Below are positions 54,280 to 62,607 of a stretch of DNA of 64,000 nt, one piece after another; position 1 is the first letter of the stretch, and each line of letters begins with the position of its first letter. The notes below the pieces were generated by a model. That model did no database searches, was not told where the DNA came from, and was given only the letters and a program-made list of their open reading frames with translations. The position numbers and the translations under genes were made by a program. Source of the stretch: Actinomycetaceae bacterium (GTDB taxonomy: Bacteria > Actinomycetota > Actinomycetes > Actinomycetales > Actinomycetaceae); assembly GCA_030537735.1 (NCBI GenBank), contig JAUNVG010000001.1:124001-188000 (forward strand), read 5' to 3'.

Positions 54280-54285
54280 ACCGTA
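54280..54285 (-). promoter_or_regulatory. Candidate -10 element of the RecB-like nuclease gene
   Basis: Minus-strand TACGGT followed by 6 bases and the ATG at 54273; no ribosome site is visible upstream. Confidence 0.5.
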
Positions 54286-54402
54286 CACGCTGACACCCAA
54301 GGTGGGCATTTCACTTGATTTCCCGCGCTTGCCGCCCCCTCCCACCCCAGGGGGCCGCCTTCCACCCATGAAGCTGGGGCAGCTGCTTTCACCTGCCATG
54401 CG

Positions 54403-54408
54403 TACAAT
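54403..54408 (+). promoter_or_regulatory. Candidate -10 element of the trmI-arc-dop-pup-pafA operon
   Basis: TACAAT followed by 8 bases and the trmI ATG at 54417, with no Shine-Dalgarno sequence. This is the only clear promoter before the tightly packed pupylation genes. Confidence 0.5.
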
Positions 54409-54416
54409 GGTTAGCG

Positions 54417-55472
54417 ATGAGTGAGCAACTGTCTTATGAAGTTCCCGCAACGGTTTCCTCCGCCCAGTTCCAGGCGGCGCGCCGCGGCCCGCTCCGAGCG
54501 GGTGATCGCGTGCAGATCACAGACCCCAAGGGTCGGCTCCACACGGTGGTGCTGGTGGAGGGCGGCATGTTCCAATGTTCGCGTGGGCGCCTGCGCCACG
54601 ACGATCTGATTGGACTGGAAGAAGGCACAACCGTTTACAGTGAGGACCGTCCTTTCCACGTGGTTCGTCCCCTGCTGCAAGACTACGTAATGTCGATGCC
54701 CCGCGGCGCTGCCATCATCTACCCCAAGGACGCAGCCACCATCGTGGGGGTGGCAGATATCTTCCCCGGCGCCCGAGTGGTGGAAGCCGGCGTGGGTTCG
54801 GGGGCGTTGACCCTGTCCCTACTCAGCGCCGTGGGCGATAACGGTTCCTTGCTTTCAGTGGAGCGCCGCGCCGATTTTGCCGATATCGCGGCCGGTAACG
54901 TGGATTTGTGGTTCGGTGGTCGGCACTGCGCGTGGCAGCTGGAGGTGGGCGATTTCAACGAGGTAGTGGCCGACCTTCCCGATCACAGCGTGGACCGCGT
55001 GGTGTTAGACATGTTGGCTCCGTGGGAGTGCTTAGACCAAGTCCAGCGCATCTTAATTCCCGGTGGCGTGGTGGTGTTCTACGTGGCGACGGTGACGCAG
55101 CTTTCGCGTTTGCGTGAGGACCTGGTAGCCGGTGGTCGCTTCAGCGAGCCGAAGGCTCAAGAGTCAATGGTTCGCACCTGGCACTTGGATGGTTTGGCGG
55201 TGCGTCCCGATCACCGGATGGTGGCGCACACGGGGTTCCTCCTTTCAGCCCGCACGGTTTCGCCCTCGTCCCATCCGCAGTCACGGCGTTCACGTCCGGC
55301 TCCGGCCGCTGCCGATCAGGGGGGCCAGTGGGACGACGCGCAAGAGTGGGACAGTCACGAGCAACTGAATCCGCAGGTTTCCCCCAAGAAGGTTCGACGC
55401 GCTCGCCGGCAGGTTGCTACCAAGGTAACCACGTGGCTGCCGAGCGCCGGGGAGGGCGACTTTGATGAGTGA
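54417..55472 (+). CDS. trmI: tRNA (adenine-58-N1)-methyltransferase TrmI
   Basis: A 351-residue TrmI. It has an N-terminal beta domain (LRAGDRVQITDPKGRLHTVV) and a SAM-binding Rossmann fold with VVEAGVGSGALTLSLLSAVG, the acidic residue of LLSVERRADF and the catalytic-loop DMLAPWECL. The C-terminal 65 residues after about 285 are a disordered, Arg- and Gln-rich extension not needed for the core. It makes m1A58 in the T loop of tRNAs. It overlaps arc by 8 bases, the same order as in mycobacteria (Rv2118c before mpa). Confidence 0.95.
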   Translation: MSEQLSYEVPATVSSAQFQAARRGPLRAGDRVQITDPKGRLHTVVLVEGGMFQCSRGRLRHDDLIGLEEGTTVYSEDRPFHVVRPLLQDYVMSMPRGAAIIYPKDAATIVGVADIFPGARVVEAGVGSGALTLSLLSAVGDNGSLLSVERRADFADIAAGNVDLWFGGRHCAWQLEVGDFNEVVADLPDHSVDRVVLDMLAPWECLDQVQRILIPGGVVVFYVATVTQLSRLREDLVAGGRFSEPKAQESMVRTWHLDGLAVRPDHRMVAHTGFLLSARTVSPSSHPQSRRSRPAPAAADQGGQWDDAQEWDSHEQLNPQVSPKKVRRARRQVATKVTTWLPSAGEGDFDE

Positions 55473-57033
55473 GGCGGACCGTCACCAGATTCGCGAGCTG
55501 GAAGAAAAGAACGCCAGGTTGGTCTCTGCTTTGCAGCGGGCCCGTACCCAGCTGCGTGCGCAGGCTGATAACGGTGGCGAGGACGGTGTGCCCGCTAGCG
55601 TGGGTATCTTCCTTTCCGCTCACAGCGATGGGCGCCGTTTGGCACAGGTGGCGTTGGGTAGTGCAGTGCGCGTGGTGGCGGTTTCCTCCCAGGTTGATTT
55701 AGCTGCCCTCAGCTGCGGCCAGCAGGTGTGGGTCAGTGATGACCACGTGCTGGTTCAAGCCGCTGATTTTCCCCGGCAGGGGGAGGTTGTCACGGTCGCG
55801 GAACTACTTGGTTTGGATCGGGTGATTGTGCGCGGTGGCACCCCGGGGGAGCGAGTTTTCACTTTGGCTGGGCCGCTTCGCTCCGGAGCGGTGAAGGTGG
55901 GCGATAGCCTGCTGGTGGATTCTCGCGCGCAGGTGGCGTTACAAAAAGTGGTGCGCGCCAGTGTTGACCAGATGCTCACCCCGGAGACTCCGCAGGTGGA
56001 GTTTTCCGACATTGGCGGGCTGGGGGCGCAGATTGAACTGGTGCGCGACGCCATCGAGCTGCCTTTCACTCACCCCCAGCTTCACGCCACTTACGGTCTT
56101 AAAGTGCCTCGCGGGATCTTACTGTACGGGCCGCCCGGTTGCGGTAAAACACTGATCGCGAAGGCGGTGGCGAATTCTTTGTCGCGTGCTCGTCGCAGCC
56201 AACCGGCTCACTTCATCTCGGTAAAGGGCCCAGAGCTTTTAAACAAGTATGTGGGGGAGACCGAACGCCACATTCGCACGATCTTTTCCCGCGCCCGCAA
56301 GTTGGCTTCACGCGACGTGCCGGTGGTGATTTTCTTCGACGAGATGGAGGCTTTATTCCGCACTCGTGGAAGTGGGATTTCTTCCGATATGGAAACTTTG
56401 ATTGTCCCCCAGCTACTGGCGGAGATGGACGGCGTGGAGGCGCTAGATAACGTCATTATTATCGGTGCTTCCAACCGTGAGGACATGATTGACCCGGCGG
56501 TTTTGCGACCGGGGCGTTTCGACTTGAAGGTCCACATTGATCGTCCTGACCGGATTGGCGCCAGGGAGATTTTCGCCAAATATTTAACTGCCGACCTACC
56601 GCTGTCAAAGCAGTTGTTGACGGCGCACCCGGATCCGCAAAAAGCGGTTTCAGCGTTGATTGACGAGGCGGTTGAAACCTTGTTTTCCCGCAGCCCTCAC
56701 ACCGCGATGCTGCACGCGCGCACAGCTTCAGGCCAGGTGCGCACCCTGTATGCTGCGGACTTGATTTCGGGTGCCATGATTGCATCTATTGTGGAACGCA
56801 CGAAACAACTGGCATTGAAATCTGACCTGGCGGGCTCACCCGGGATTGATTTATCGCACTTGCGCGCAGCCATCACCTTAGAGCTGGATCAGTGCGGGCG
56901 TTTGGTTGCCACCACTGATCTGCCGCAGTGGGCACAGGTAAGTGGACTGCGCGGGCAGGATCTAGTGGCGGTGGAAGTCGCCGCCGGCGAAGTACGCTGT
57001 GACGATAGTGAGCAGGAGGCAAACAGTGAGTGA
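55465..57033 (+). CDS. arc: ARC (Mpa) AAA ATPase, Pup-recognising unfoldase without a proteasome-docking tail
   Basis: A 522-residue hexameric AAA ATPase. It has an N-terminal coiled coil (HQIRELEEKNARLVSALQRA) that binds Pup, two OB folds (about residues 60-190), and one AAA domain with Walker A YGPPGCGKTLIAKAVAN, Walker B PVVIFFDEMEALF and arginine-finger region GASNREDMIDPAVLRPGRFD. The mycobacterial homologue Mpa ends in GQYL, which opens the 20S proteasome; this protein ends DDSEQEANSE, with no Tyr near the C-terminus. ATG 55465 overlaps the trmI stop by 8 bases, and its own stop overlaps the dop start. It probably unfolds pupylated proteins without passing them to a proteasome. Confidence 0.96.
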   Translation: MSEADRHQIRELEEKNARLVSALQRARTQLRAQADNGGEDGVPASVGIFLSAHSDGRRLAQVALGSAVRVVAVSSQVDLAALSCGQQVWVSDDHVLVQAADFPRQGEVVTVAELLGLDRVIVRGGTPGERVFTLAGPLRSGAVKVGDSLLVDSRAQVALQKVVRASVDQMLTPETPQVEFSDIGGLGAQIELVRDAIELPFTHPQLHATYGLKVPRGILLYGPPGCGKTLIAKAVANSLSRARRSQPAHFISVKGPELLNKYVGETERHIRTIFSRARKLASRDVPVVIFFDEMEALFRTRGSGISSDMETLIVPQLLAEMDGVEALDNVIIIGASNREDMIDPAVLRPGRFDLKVHIDRPDRIGAREIFAKYLTADLPLSKQLLTAHPDPQKAVSALIDEAVETLFSRSPHTAMLHARTASGQVRTLYAADLISGAMIASIVERTKQLALKSDLAGSPGIDLSHLRAAITLELDQCGRLVATTDLPQWAQVSGLRGQDLVAVEVAAGEVRCDDSEQEANSE

Positions 57034-58603
57034 CCAACAGCCACACCCACCGATGGTTTTTGGTATTGAAACTGAGTTCGGCGTGATGGATGCAGCTAAC
57101 GCCTCAGCTAACGCGGTGGCCTTAAGCGCACAAACGGTGGCGGCCTACGCTGCGCGCAGTGGCACTAACCCGGTGATGTGGGACTACACCGGCGAAGACC
57201 CCCTTAACGACGCGCGCGGCTATCGGCTACAGCGGGCGAATGCCCACCCGTCCTTCCTCACCGACGACCCCTACCAGCTGGCACCGTCTGGAGGGGTGGC
57301 TTACGGTCCCGCTCCCAGCGAGTACGATCGGCGCAGCTACCAGCTAACGAACCTGGTGTTAGAAAACGGCGGGCGCCTTTACGTCGATCACGCTCACCCC
57401 GAATACGCTTCACCGGAGACCACCAGCGCTGCCCAGGCCGTGCTCTATGACCGCGCGGGGGATTGGATTGCGCGCCAGGCATGCTTACAGTCTCAAACCG
57501 ATGGTTCCCAGCTGGCGCTGTATAAGAACAACACTGACGGTAAGGGCGCCGCTTACGGCACTCACGAAAACTACCAGCTACCGCGCCCAGTTGACTTCGA
57601 CGACTTGGTGGTGGGGGCAACCACCTTCTTAGTTACGCGCCCCATTTTCTGCGGTGCGGGTCGGGTCGGTCTGGGCCAGCGCGGGGAAGGCACGGGCTTC
57701 CAGATCTCGCAGCGAGCGGACTTTATCGAAAATGACGTGGGGTTGGAAACCACCTTTAACCGCCCGATAATTAACACCCGCGACGAACCTCACGCCGACC
57801 CGCGGCAGGTGCGGCGTTTCCACGTGATTAACGGCGATGCCAACCAGTTCGACATCTCCACCTACCTGCGCCTAGGCACCACCGGCCTGGTGCTGCGCGC
57901 GATAGCAGCCAGCCCGGACCTGCGTTGGAACGCTCTTAGCCTGGATGAGGACCCGGTGGCGGTGGCAGCCCGGGTCTCCCACGACCTGTCACTTCGCCAA
58001 CGCTATGAGTGCAAGGATGGTAAATCCCGCACTGCGATTGACATTCAACTTACGCTTTCGGACCTGGTGGCTCAGGTGCTGCCAAACTTGTCGGGCGATG
58101 AGCTGGCGGTGTGGGAACGCTGGCGAGGCGTGTTGGAAACTCTAGCTACCGACCCTGAGAGCTGCGCGCGGGAAGTGGAATGGGTTGGTAAATACCAGCT
58201 TTTACGTCGCCAACTCTCGCGTTGGGAAGCTGACTGGGCCGACCCGCGGGCGGCGGCAGTGGACCTGCAGTGGGCGGACCTGCGCCAGGGCCGGTCCTTG
58301 GTAGATAGGTTGGACAAAGCCGGCTTGGTGGAAAGACTGTGGAGTGAGCGCCAGGTGGCGACCGCAGCCACCGTGCCGCCGGCTGACACGCGCGCTCGGG
58401 TGCGTGGACTGGCGGTGAAACACCAGCGGCAGTTGGTGAAAGCCTCATGGTCTTCGATCGTGGTGGAAACCACCGGTGGCACTAGCGCACGTATCCCGCT
58501 GCCGGAGGCAACCGACGCCGGCAGCGAGCAGCTGATCGCCGCTGTCACCAGTGGCGACGGTGGCGCTATGGTGGAAGCAGCATCAGATAGCTTAGGAAGG
58601 TAG
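57026..58603 (+). CDS. dop: Dop, Pup deamidase and depupylase
   Basis: A 525-residue member of the carboxylate-amine ligase fold. The N-terminal metal/nucleotide-binding strand is MVFGIETEFGVMDAAN; later motifs include DHAHPEYASPETTSAAQAVL, KNNTDGKGAAYGTHENYQL and RPIINTRDEPHAD. Dop converts the C-terminal Gln of Pup to Glu and also removes Pup from substrates. The start GTG at 57026 follows AGGAGG with a 6-base gap and overlaps the arc stop by 8 bases; an in-frame upstream start inside arc is not needed. The pup gene follows after 4 bases. Confidence 0.95.
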   Translation: MSDQQPHPPMVFGIETEFGVMDAANASANAVALSAQTVAAYAARSGTNPVMWDYTGEDPLNDARGYRLQRANAHPSFLTDDPYQLAPSGGVAYGPAPSEYDRRSYQLTNLVLENGGRLYVDHAHPEYASPETTSAAQAVLYDRAGDWIARQACLQSQTDGSQLALYKNNTDGKGAAYGTHENYQLPRPVDFDDLVVGATTFLVTRPIFCGAGRVGLGQRGEGTGFQISQRADFIENDVGLETTFNRPIINTRDEPHADPRQVRRFHVINGDANQFDISTYLRLGTTGLVLRAIAASPDLRWNALSLDEDPVAVAARVSHDLSLRQRYECKDGKSRTAIDIQLTLSDLVAQVLPNLSGDELAVWERWRGVLETLATDPESCAREVEWVGKYQLLRRQLSRWEADWADPRAAAVDLQWADLRQGRSLVDRLDKAGLVERLWSERQVATAATVPPADTRARVRGLAVKHQRQLVKASWSSIVVETTGGTSARIPLPEATDAGSEQLIAAVTSGDGGAMVEAASDSLGR

Positions 58604-58607
58604 AAAA

Positions 58608-58778
58608 ATGCAGCAACAGGTTTTCGGTGGCGGCCCAGATCACGATGAGGACGACGCGCCCGCCGCGAAGCAACAGCAGGTAAGCGCATTGGATGACATT
58701 TTGGACGAGATCGATTCGGTGCTGGAAACCGACGCCCAAATATTCGTGCAAGATTTCGTACAAAAGGGCGGCCAGTAG
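58608..58778 (+). CDS. pup: Pup, prokaryotic ubiquitin-like protein
   Basis: A 56-residue protein, recognised by its C-terminus QDFVQKGGQ and its acidic, disordered composition with the helix VSALDDILDEIDSVLE that binds the ARC coiled coil. It has two lysines (21 and 53). The C-terminal Gln means Dop must deamidate it to Glu before PafA can ligate it, as in Mycobacterium and unlike Corynebacterium, whose Pup ends in Glu. GGAAGG lies 7 bases before the ATG. It is 4 bases after dop and 26 bases before pafA; no prcB or prcA lies between. Confidence 0.97.
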   Translation: MQQQVFGGGPDHDEDDAPAAKQQQVSALDDILDEIDSVLETDAQIFVQDFVQKGGQ

Positions 58779-58804
58779 GCTTCCCACGGGGAAGGGAGTC
58801 GGGC

Positions 58805-60235
58805 TTGAACCGGCGCATCTTTGGGATTGAAACCGAGTACGGGCTGAACTGTTCGTACCCCAGTGTTGACGCTTCGCGCTTGGACGCTGAAGCGGTGGCT
58901 CGCATCCTGTTTTCACCGTTGGTGCGGGCTGGGCGCGGGGTGAATGTTTTCCTTCCCAACGGCGGTCGCATCTACCTGGATGTGGGTGCCCACCCCGAGT
59001 ACGCTACCGCCGAATGTGACCGGGTGGAGGAACTCCTCGCCCAAGTCCTTGCCGGGGACCGCATGTTCGCGGATTTAGCCCGCCAAGCCGATGAGGCGCT
59101 GGCCGCCGACGGGGTGGGGGCGCGCGTGCACTTGCTGCGCACCAATGAAGATAACCACGCTAACGCTTTCGGCTGCCACGAAAACTATTCGCTGCGTCGC
59201 ACCAGTCATTTCCGTGAGGTTGCTGACGCCTTGGTTTCCTTCTTCGTCACTCGCCAGATCCTTACCGGAGCCGGCCACTTGCGTGCGGGAAACGAGGACG
59301 GTACGCGCGATTCGTCCTCGCCGGCGCGGTTCGGGTTCTCGGGGCGTTCTTGGCACATTGATGACGCGGTTTCTTCCGCCACCACGCGTTCGCGTCCGAT
59401 CATTAATACCCGCGACGAGCCGCTGGCTGACCCATCGCAGTTTCGGCGCCTGCACGTAATCGTGGGCGATACCAACATTTCTCAAAGCTCCACCGCGCTT
59501 AAGATCGTGATGACGGATCTGATGCTGTCGGCGATTGAAAATGGTGTGCATATTTCCGACCTGGCGCTAGCTGATCCGCTTACCGACATTCGCCGGGTGG
59601 ATGCGCATTTCCTCACACCTTGCCAGCTGCGTTTGGTCGACGGCCGGGTGATGACGGCGGTTGAGCTGCAGCGTGAACTGCGCTCACGCATCCTTGACAG
59701 TGTGGACCTGGCGGGGGCTTCACCCTTGACGTTGAAGATGGTGGATCTGTGGCAGCGCGGGTTGGACGCGGTTGAAAGCGGGGATTGGCAAAGCGTGAGC
59801 CGGGAACTGGATTGGGCGGTTAAGTACCGCATGTTTACCCGCTTCAGGCAGCGTTCAGGTGCGACTTGGGACGATCCGCGTCTGGCTCGGCTGGAGCTTG
59901 CTTACCACGATACGGTGGGTCAAACTCTGGCTGGGCGGATGGAGCAGTCCGGGGAGCTCGTCAGGCTGGTAGAGCCTGACGAGGTGAGCGCGGCCATGGA
60001 CACTGCCCCGACGTCGACTCGCGCTCACCTGCGTGGGAAGGCGATCGCAGCTGCGTGGGATACCCGGGCGGACCTGTCGGTGGATTGGATGAACTTGCGC
60101 CTTGATTCGAAGGTGCGCCAGAATCTGCGTTTGACTGATCCTTTCGGTGAGGATCCCAGCCAACGCCAGGCGGTGGAGGCGATGATTGAGCAAATGCAAG
60201 CTGATGCGGGCAAACACTCGGAGGTGTGGGCGTGA
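58805..60235 (+). CDS. pafA: PafA, Pup--protein ligase
   Basis: A 476-residue ligase, homologous to Dop and to glutamine synthetase-like enzymes. It begins NRRIFGIETEYGLNCSY; other motifs are YLDVGAHPEYATAECDRVEE, RTNEDNHANAFGCHENY and RPIINTRDEPLADPSQFRRL. It phosphorylates the terminal Glu of Pup and joins it to lysines of target proteins. The TTG start at 58805 has a GAAGGGAG site with a suitable gap. Its stop overlaps the FKBP start (GTGA), so the two are coupled. It lies immediately downstream of pup, without proteasome genes. Confidence 0.96.
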   Translation: MNRRIFGIETEYGLNCSYPSVDASRLDAEAVARILFSPLVRAGRGVNVFLPNGGRIYLDVGAHPEYATAECDRVEELLAQVLAGDRMFADLARQADEALAADGVGARVHLLRTNEDNHANAFGCHENYSLRRTSHFREVADALVSFFVTRQILTGAGHLRAGNEDGTRDSSSPARFGFSGRSWHIDDAVSSATTRSRPIINTRDEPLADPSQFRRLHVIVGDTNISQSSTALKIVMTDLMLSAIENGVHISDLALADPLTDIRRVDAHFLTPCQLRLVDGRVMTAVELQRELRSRILDSVDLAGASPLTLKMVDLWQRGLDAVESGDWQSVSRELDWAVKYRMFTRFRQRSGATWDDPRLARLELAYHDTVGQTLAGRMEQSGELVRLVEPDEVSAAMDTAPTSTRAHLRGKAIAAAWDTRADLSVDWMNLRLDSKVRQNLRLTDPFGEDPSQRQAVEAMIEQMQADAGKHSEVWA

Positions 60236-61311
60236 GGTTCACCGCGCGCAAGCGTTTCACAAAGGCCGACAAGGAAGCCAACAAGAAGCTTACTGTTGGC
60301 GGTGCGACTGATACCCAAGAGCCCTCTGGGTCGTTGGCGGCACGTGGCAGGCTGTTACGGAAAAAATCAGTTCAGGACACTGAACCACCACGTTCGCGTT
60401 TGGAAAAGCGCCGCGGCATGAAACGCCGGGTGTGGCGTTGGTGGCGTGAGGTGCTAGCAATTTTGGTGGTGGTAGTGGTCTCTACCACTGCTATTTTGGT
60501 GATTAATGACCGCGACCGGAAGGTGGTCACGCACGAAGAAAGCTGGGCTGACCTGGTTGAAGTGTCGGGCCGGGTCGGTGGCACGCCCGCTCTAGTAGTG
60601 GATTCGCAGGTGTCGGTACTTTCGAAGAAGGTAACGGAACTGGAAGTCGGTACCGGCAGGGAGATCACCGCGGATTCACCTTTGATCGTGTCCATGATGA
60701 CTTATTCGGGTGAGACTGGGAAGGTGCTTTCCGAAGCGGGCCGCCCGCGCCTAAGCGTGGGGGTGGCAAATGCGGAGAACTTCGACCAGTTCCTATTAGA
60801 CGCTGTGATCGGTAAGACCGAGGGCAGCCGACTGCTGTTCGCTCGCCCGGTGACGGATGGCAGTAAGCGCCGCACGGAGTTGTCGGTGGTGGACATTTTA
60901 TGGTCGGCTGCTGCGGGTGAGACTGTGGAAGATCCCGGTGGGCCCCTACAAGTTTCCGTTAACGAGGCCGGCCCGCGCCTCTCTCACGGGGAGGGCAGTC
61001 CTCCAGATACGCTGAAAGTGCAGACCCTGGTGGAGGGTAACGGACAGCAGGTCCGCACCGGTGACGCCGTCCTCGCCCAGTACGTGTCCGCCCGTTGGGA
61101 CGATTCGGTGGTGGTGTCTTCAACGTGGTCAACTGGAATTCCCCAAACCATCCGGTTGGAAACTGCGATGCCGGGGGTGCGCAATGCGCTCCTAGACCAG
61201 CGAGTGGGCTCGCGCCTGGCGATCACAGTGCCTCCGAACATGGCGCAGGGCGACACCACGTTGATGATCGTGGTTGACATTTTAGGTACCGAACCAGACC
61301 AGGCTAAGTAG
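60232..61311 (+). CDS. Membrane-anchored tandem FKBP-type peptidyl-prolyl isomerase
   Basis: A 359-residue protein. A basic N-terminal region of about 75 residues (rich in Arg and Lys) is followed by one membrane segment (about residues 75-95, VLAILVVVVVSTTAILVI). Two FKBP-like domains lie outside: the first (about 115-225) is degenerate, and the second (about 255-355) is closer to the family (DAVLAQYVSARWDDSVVVSS, VGSRLAITVPPNMAQGD). Aromatic active-site residues are partly replaced, so isomerase activity may be weak. GTG 60232 overlaps the pafA stop, and GGAGG lies 7 bases upstream. Similar proteins follow pafA in other proteasome-lacking actinobacteria such as bifidobacteria (from memory). 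Confidence 0.85.
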   Translation: MRFTARKRFTKADKEANKKLTVGGATDTQEPSGSLAARGRLLRKKSVQDTEPPRSRLEKRRGMKRRVWRWWREVLAILVVVVVSTTAILVINDRDRKVVTHEESWADLVEVSGRVGGTPALVVDSQVSVLSKKVTELEVGTGREITADSPLIVSMMTYSGETGKVLSEAGRPRLSVGVANAENFDQFLLDAVIGKTEGSRLLFARPVTDGSKRRTELSVVDILWSAAAGETVEDPGGPLQVSVNEAGPRLSHGEGSPPDTLKVQTLVEGNGQQVRTGDAVLAQYVSARWDDSVVVSSTWSTGIPQTIRLETAMPGVRNALLDQRVGSRLAITVPPNMAQGDTTLMIVVDILGTEPDQAK

Positions 61312-61349
61312 CCACCTGGAATCCCCGTGGCATTTAAGGAGAATCCATT

Positions 61350-62135
61350 ATGACGTTAGCGGTAAGAGTTATCGCCTGCCTGGACGTAGCCGATGGGCGG
61401 GTGGTTAAGGGCGTTAACTTCACTAACCTGCGCGACGCCGGTGACCCGGTGGAGCTGGCGCGCGTGTACGACACCGAAGGCGTCGATGAACTCACGTTCT
61501 TAGATATTTCCGCTTCCCACGAAGGGCGCGGCACCACGTTAGAGATGGTCTCGCGCACCGCGGAAAATGTTTTCATTCCTCTCACTGTGGGTGGGGGCGT
61601 GCGCAGTGTCGAGGACGTGAACACCCTACTTGCAGCGGGCGCGGACAAAGTGGGCGTCAATACTGCGGCTTTGGCGAACCCGGATCTGATTGACCAGGTG
61701 GCGCGCAAGTTCGGAAACCAGGTGTTGGTGCTGTCAGTCGATGCGCGCCGCTGCCCGCCGGGAGTGCAAACCCCTTCCGGTTTCGAAGTCACCACCCACG
61801 GCGGACGCCGCTCCACCGGGATCGACGCGCTGGAGTGGGTACAGCAAGCCCAGGACCGCGGGGTGGGGGAGGTGCTCCTTAACTCCATGGATGCTGACGG
61901 AGTGCAAAACGGGTTCGATACCGAAATGATTTCCCGCGTGTGTGAGGTGGCGCAGGTTCCGGTTATCGCTTCTGGCGGTGCCGGTAAGGCCAGCCACTTC
62001 GTGGACGCGGTGGCTGCCGGTGCACAGGCGGTGCTGGCGGCGTCGGTATTCCACTTCAAGACAGTGTCGGTAGCGCAGGTGAAGACCGCGTTGGCACAGG
62101 CCGGCTACCCGGTGAGGGGTTTTAGCGGTGAGTGA
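61350..62135 (+). CDS. hisF: Imidazole glycerol phosphate synthase cyclase subunit
   Basis: A 261-residue (beta-alpha)8 barrel. The N-terminus [19 protein letters not shown] carries the catalytic Asp, and LSVDARR with [12 protein letters not shown] gives the second Asp and phosphate site; [14 protein letters not shown] closes the barrel. HisF with HisH makes imidazole glycerol phosphate and AICAR. AAGGAGAA precedes the ATG. It overlaps hisI by 8 bases. hisH and hisA are not adjacent; the upstream neighbour is the FKBP gene. Confidence 0.96.
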   Translation: MTLAVRVIACLDVADGRVVKGVNFTNLRDAGDPVELARVYDTEGVDELTFLDISASHEGRGTTLEMVSRTAENVFIPLTVGGGVRSVEDVNTLLAAGADKVGVNTAALANPDLIDQVARKFGNQVLVLSVDARRCPPGVQTPSGFEVTTHGGRRSTGIDALEWVQQAQDRGVGEVLLNSMDADGVQNGFDTEMISRVCEVAQVPVIASGGAGKASHFVDAVAAGAQAVLAASVFHFKTVSVAQVKTALAQAGYPVRGFSGE

Positions 62136-62529
62136 GGAAAAAACCCTTGACCCGCAGTTGGCTCAGCTTCTCAAACGCGACGCCAACGGCCTGGTATGCG
62201 CGGTGGTGCAGGATGCGGACACTGAACGGGTCCTGATGGTGGGGTGGATGGATGACACTGCTTTGGCTCGCACGCTGAGCGAGGGCGTGGTGACCTTTTG
62301 GTCGCGTTCGCGCCGGGAGTATTGGACTAAGGGTCTTACCTCGCGCCATTTTCAGTTAGTGCGCTCAGTGTCTTTGGACTGTGATGGCGATGCGTTGTTG
62401 GTGCGTGTGAAACAGGTTGGGGCGGCCTGTCATACGGGTTCGTACAGCTGTTTTGATTCCCACCAGCTTGCCGCGGTGGTGGGTGAAAAGGTTCCCGAGG
62501 GAGGGACGGATTCGCAGTCAGAGTCTTAA
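62128..62529 (+). CDS. hisI: Phosphoribosyl-AMP cyclohydrolase
   Basis: A 133-residue HisI. The core shows [38 protein letters not shown] and the zinc and magnesium site [21 protein letters not shown]. It opens the purine ring of PR-AMP in histidine synthesis. The GTG start overlaps hisF by 8 bases, so the two are coupled. No HisE domain is fused. Confidence 0.95.
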   Translation: MSEEKTLDPQLAQLLKRDANGLVCAVVQDADTERVLMVGWMDDTALARTLSEGVVTFWSRSRREYWTKGLTSRHFQLVRSVSLDCDGDALLVRVKQVGAACHTGSYSCFDSHQLAAVVGEKVPEGGTDSQSES

Positions 62530-62607
62530 ATACTTTAACTACTCGATTTGGTGATGGCTATCACTTAGCCGGTAAACTCACTACCAGGGAAGGAGGCAAG
62601 CGCAACC

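Noticed and set aside
58072..58971. A 299-codon open frame on the minus strand across dop, pup and pafA
   Set aside because: It overlaps three certain genes in antisense and its product is Arg/Ser/Pro-rich without family features; it is a by-product of GC-rich coding sequence.
61334..62059. A 241-codon open frame on the minus strand opposite hisF
   Set aside because: It is fully antisense to hisF and Ser/Thr/Pro-rich without domains.
62530..62607. A possible tryptophan attenuator before trpC
   Set aside because: The 78-base gap holds no run of Trp codons and no clear terminator/antiterminator pair.
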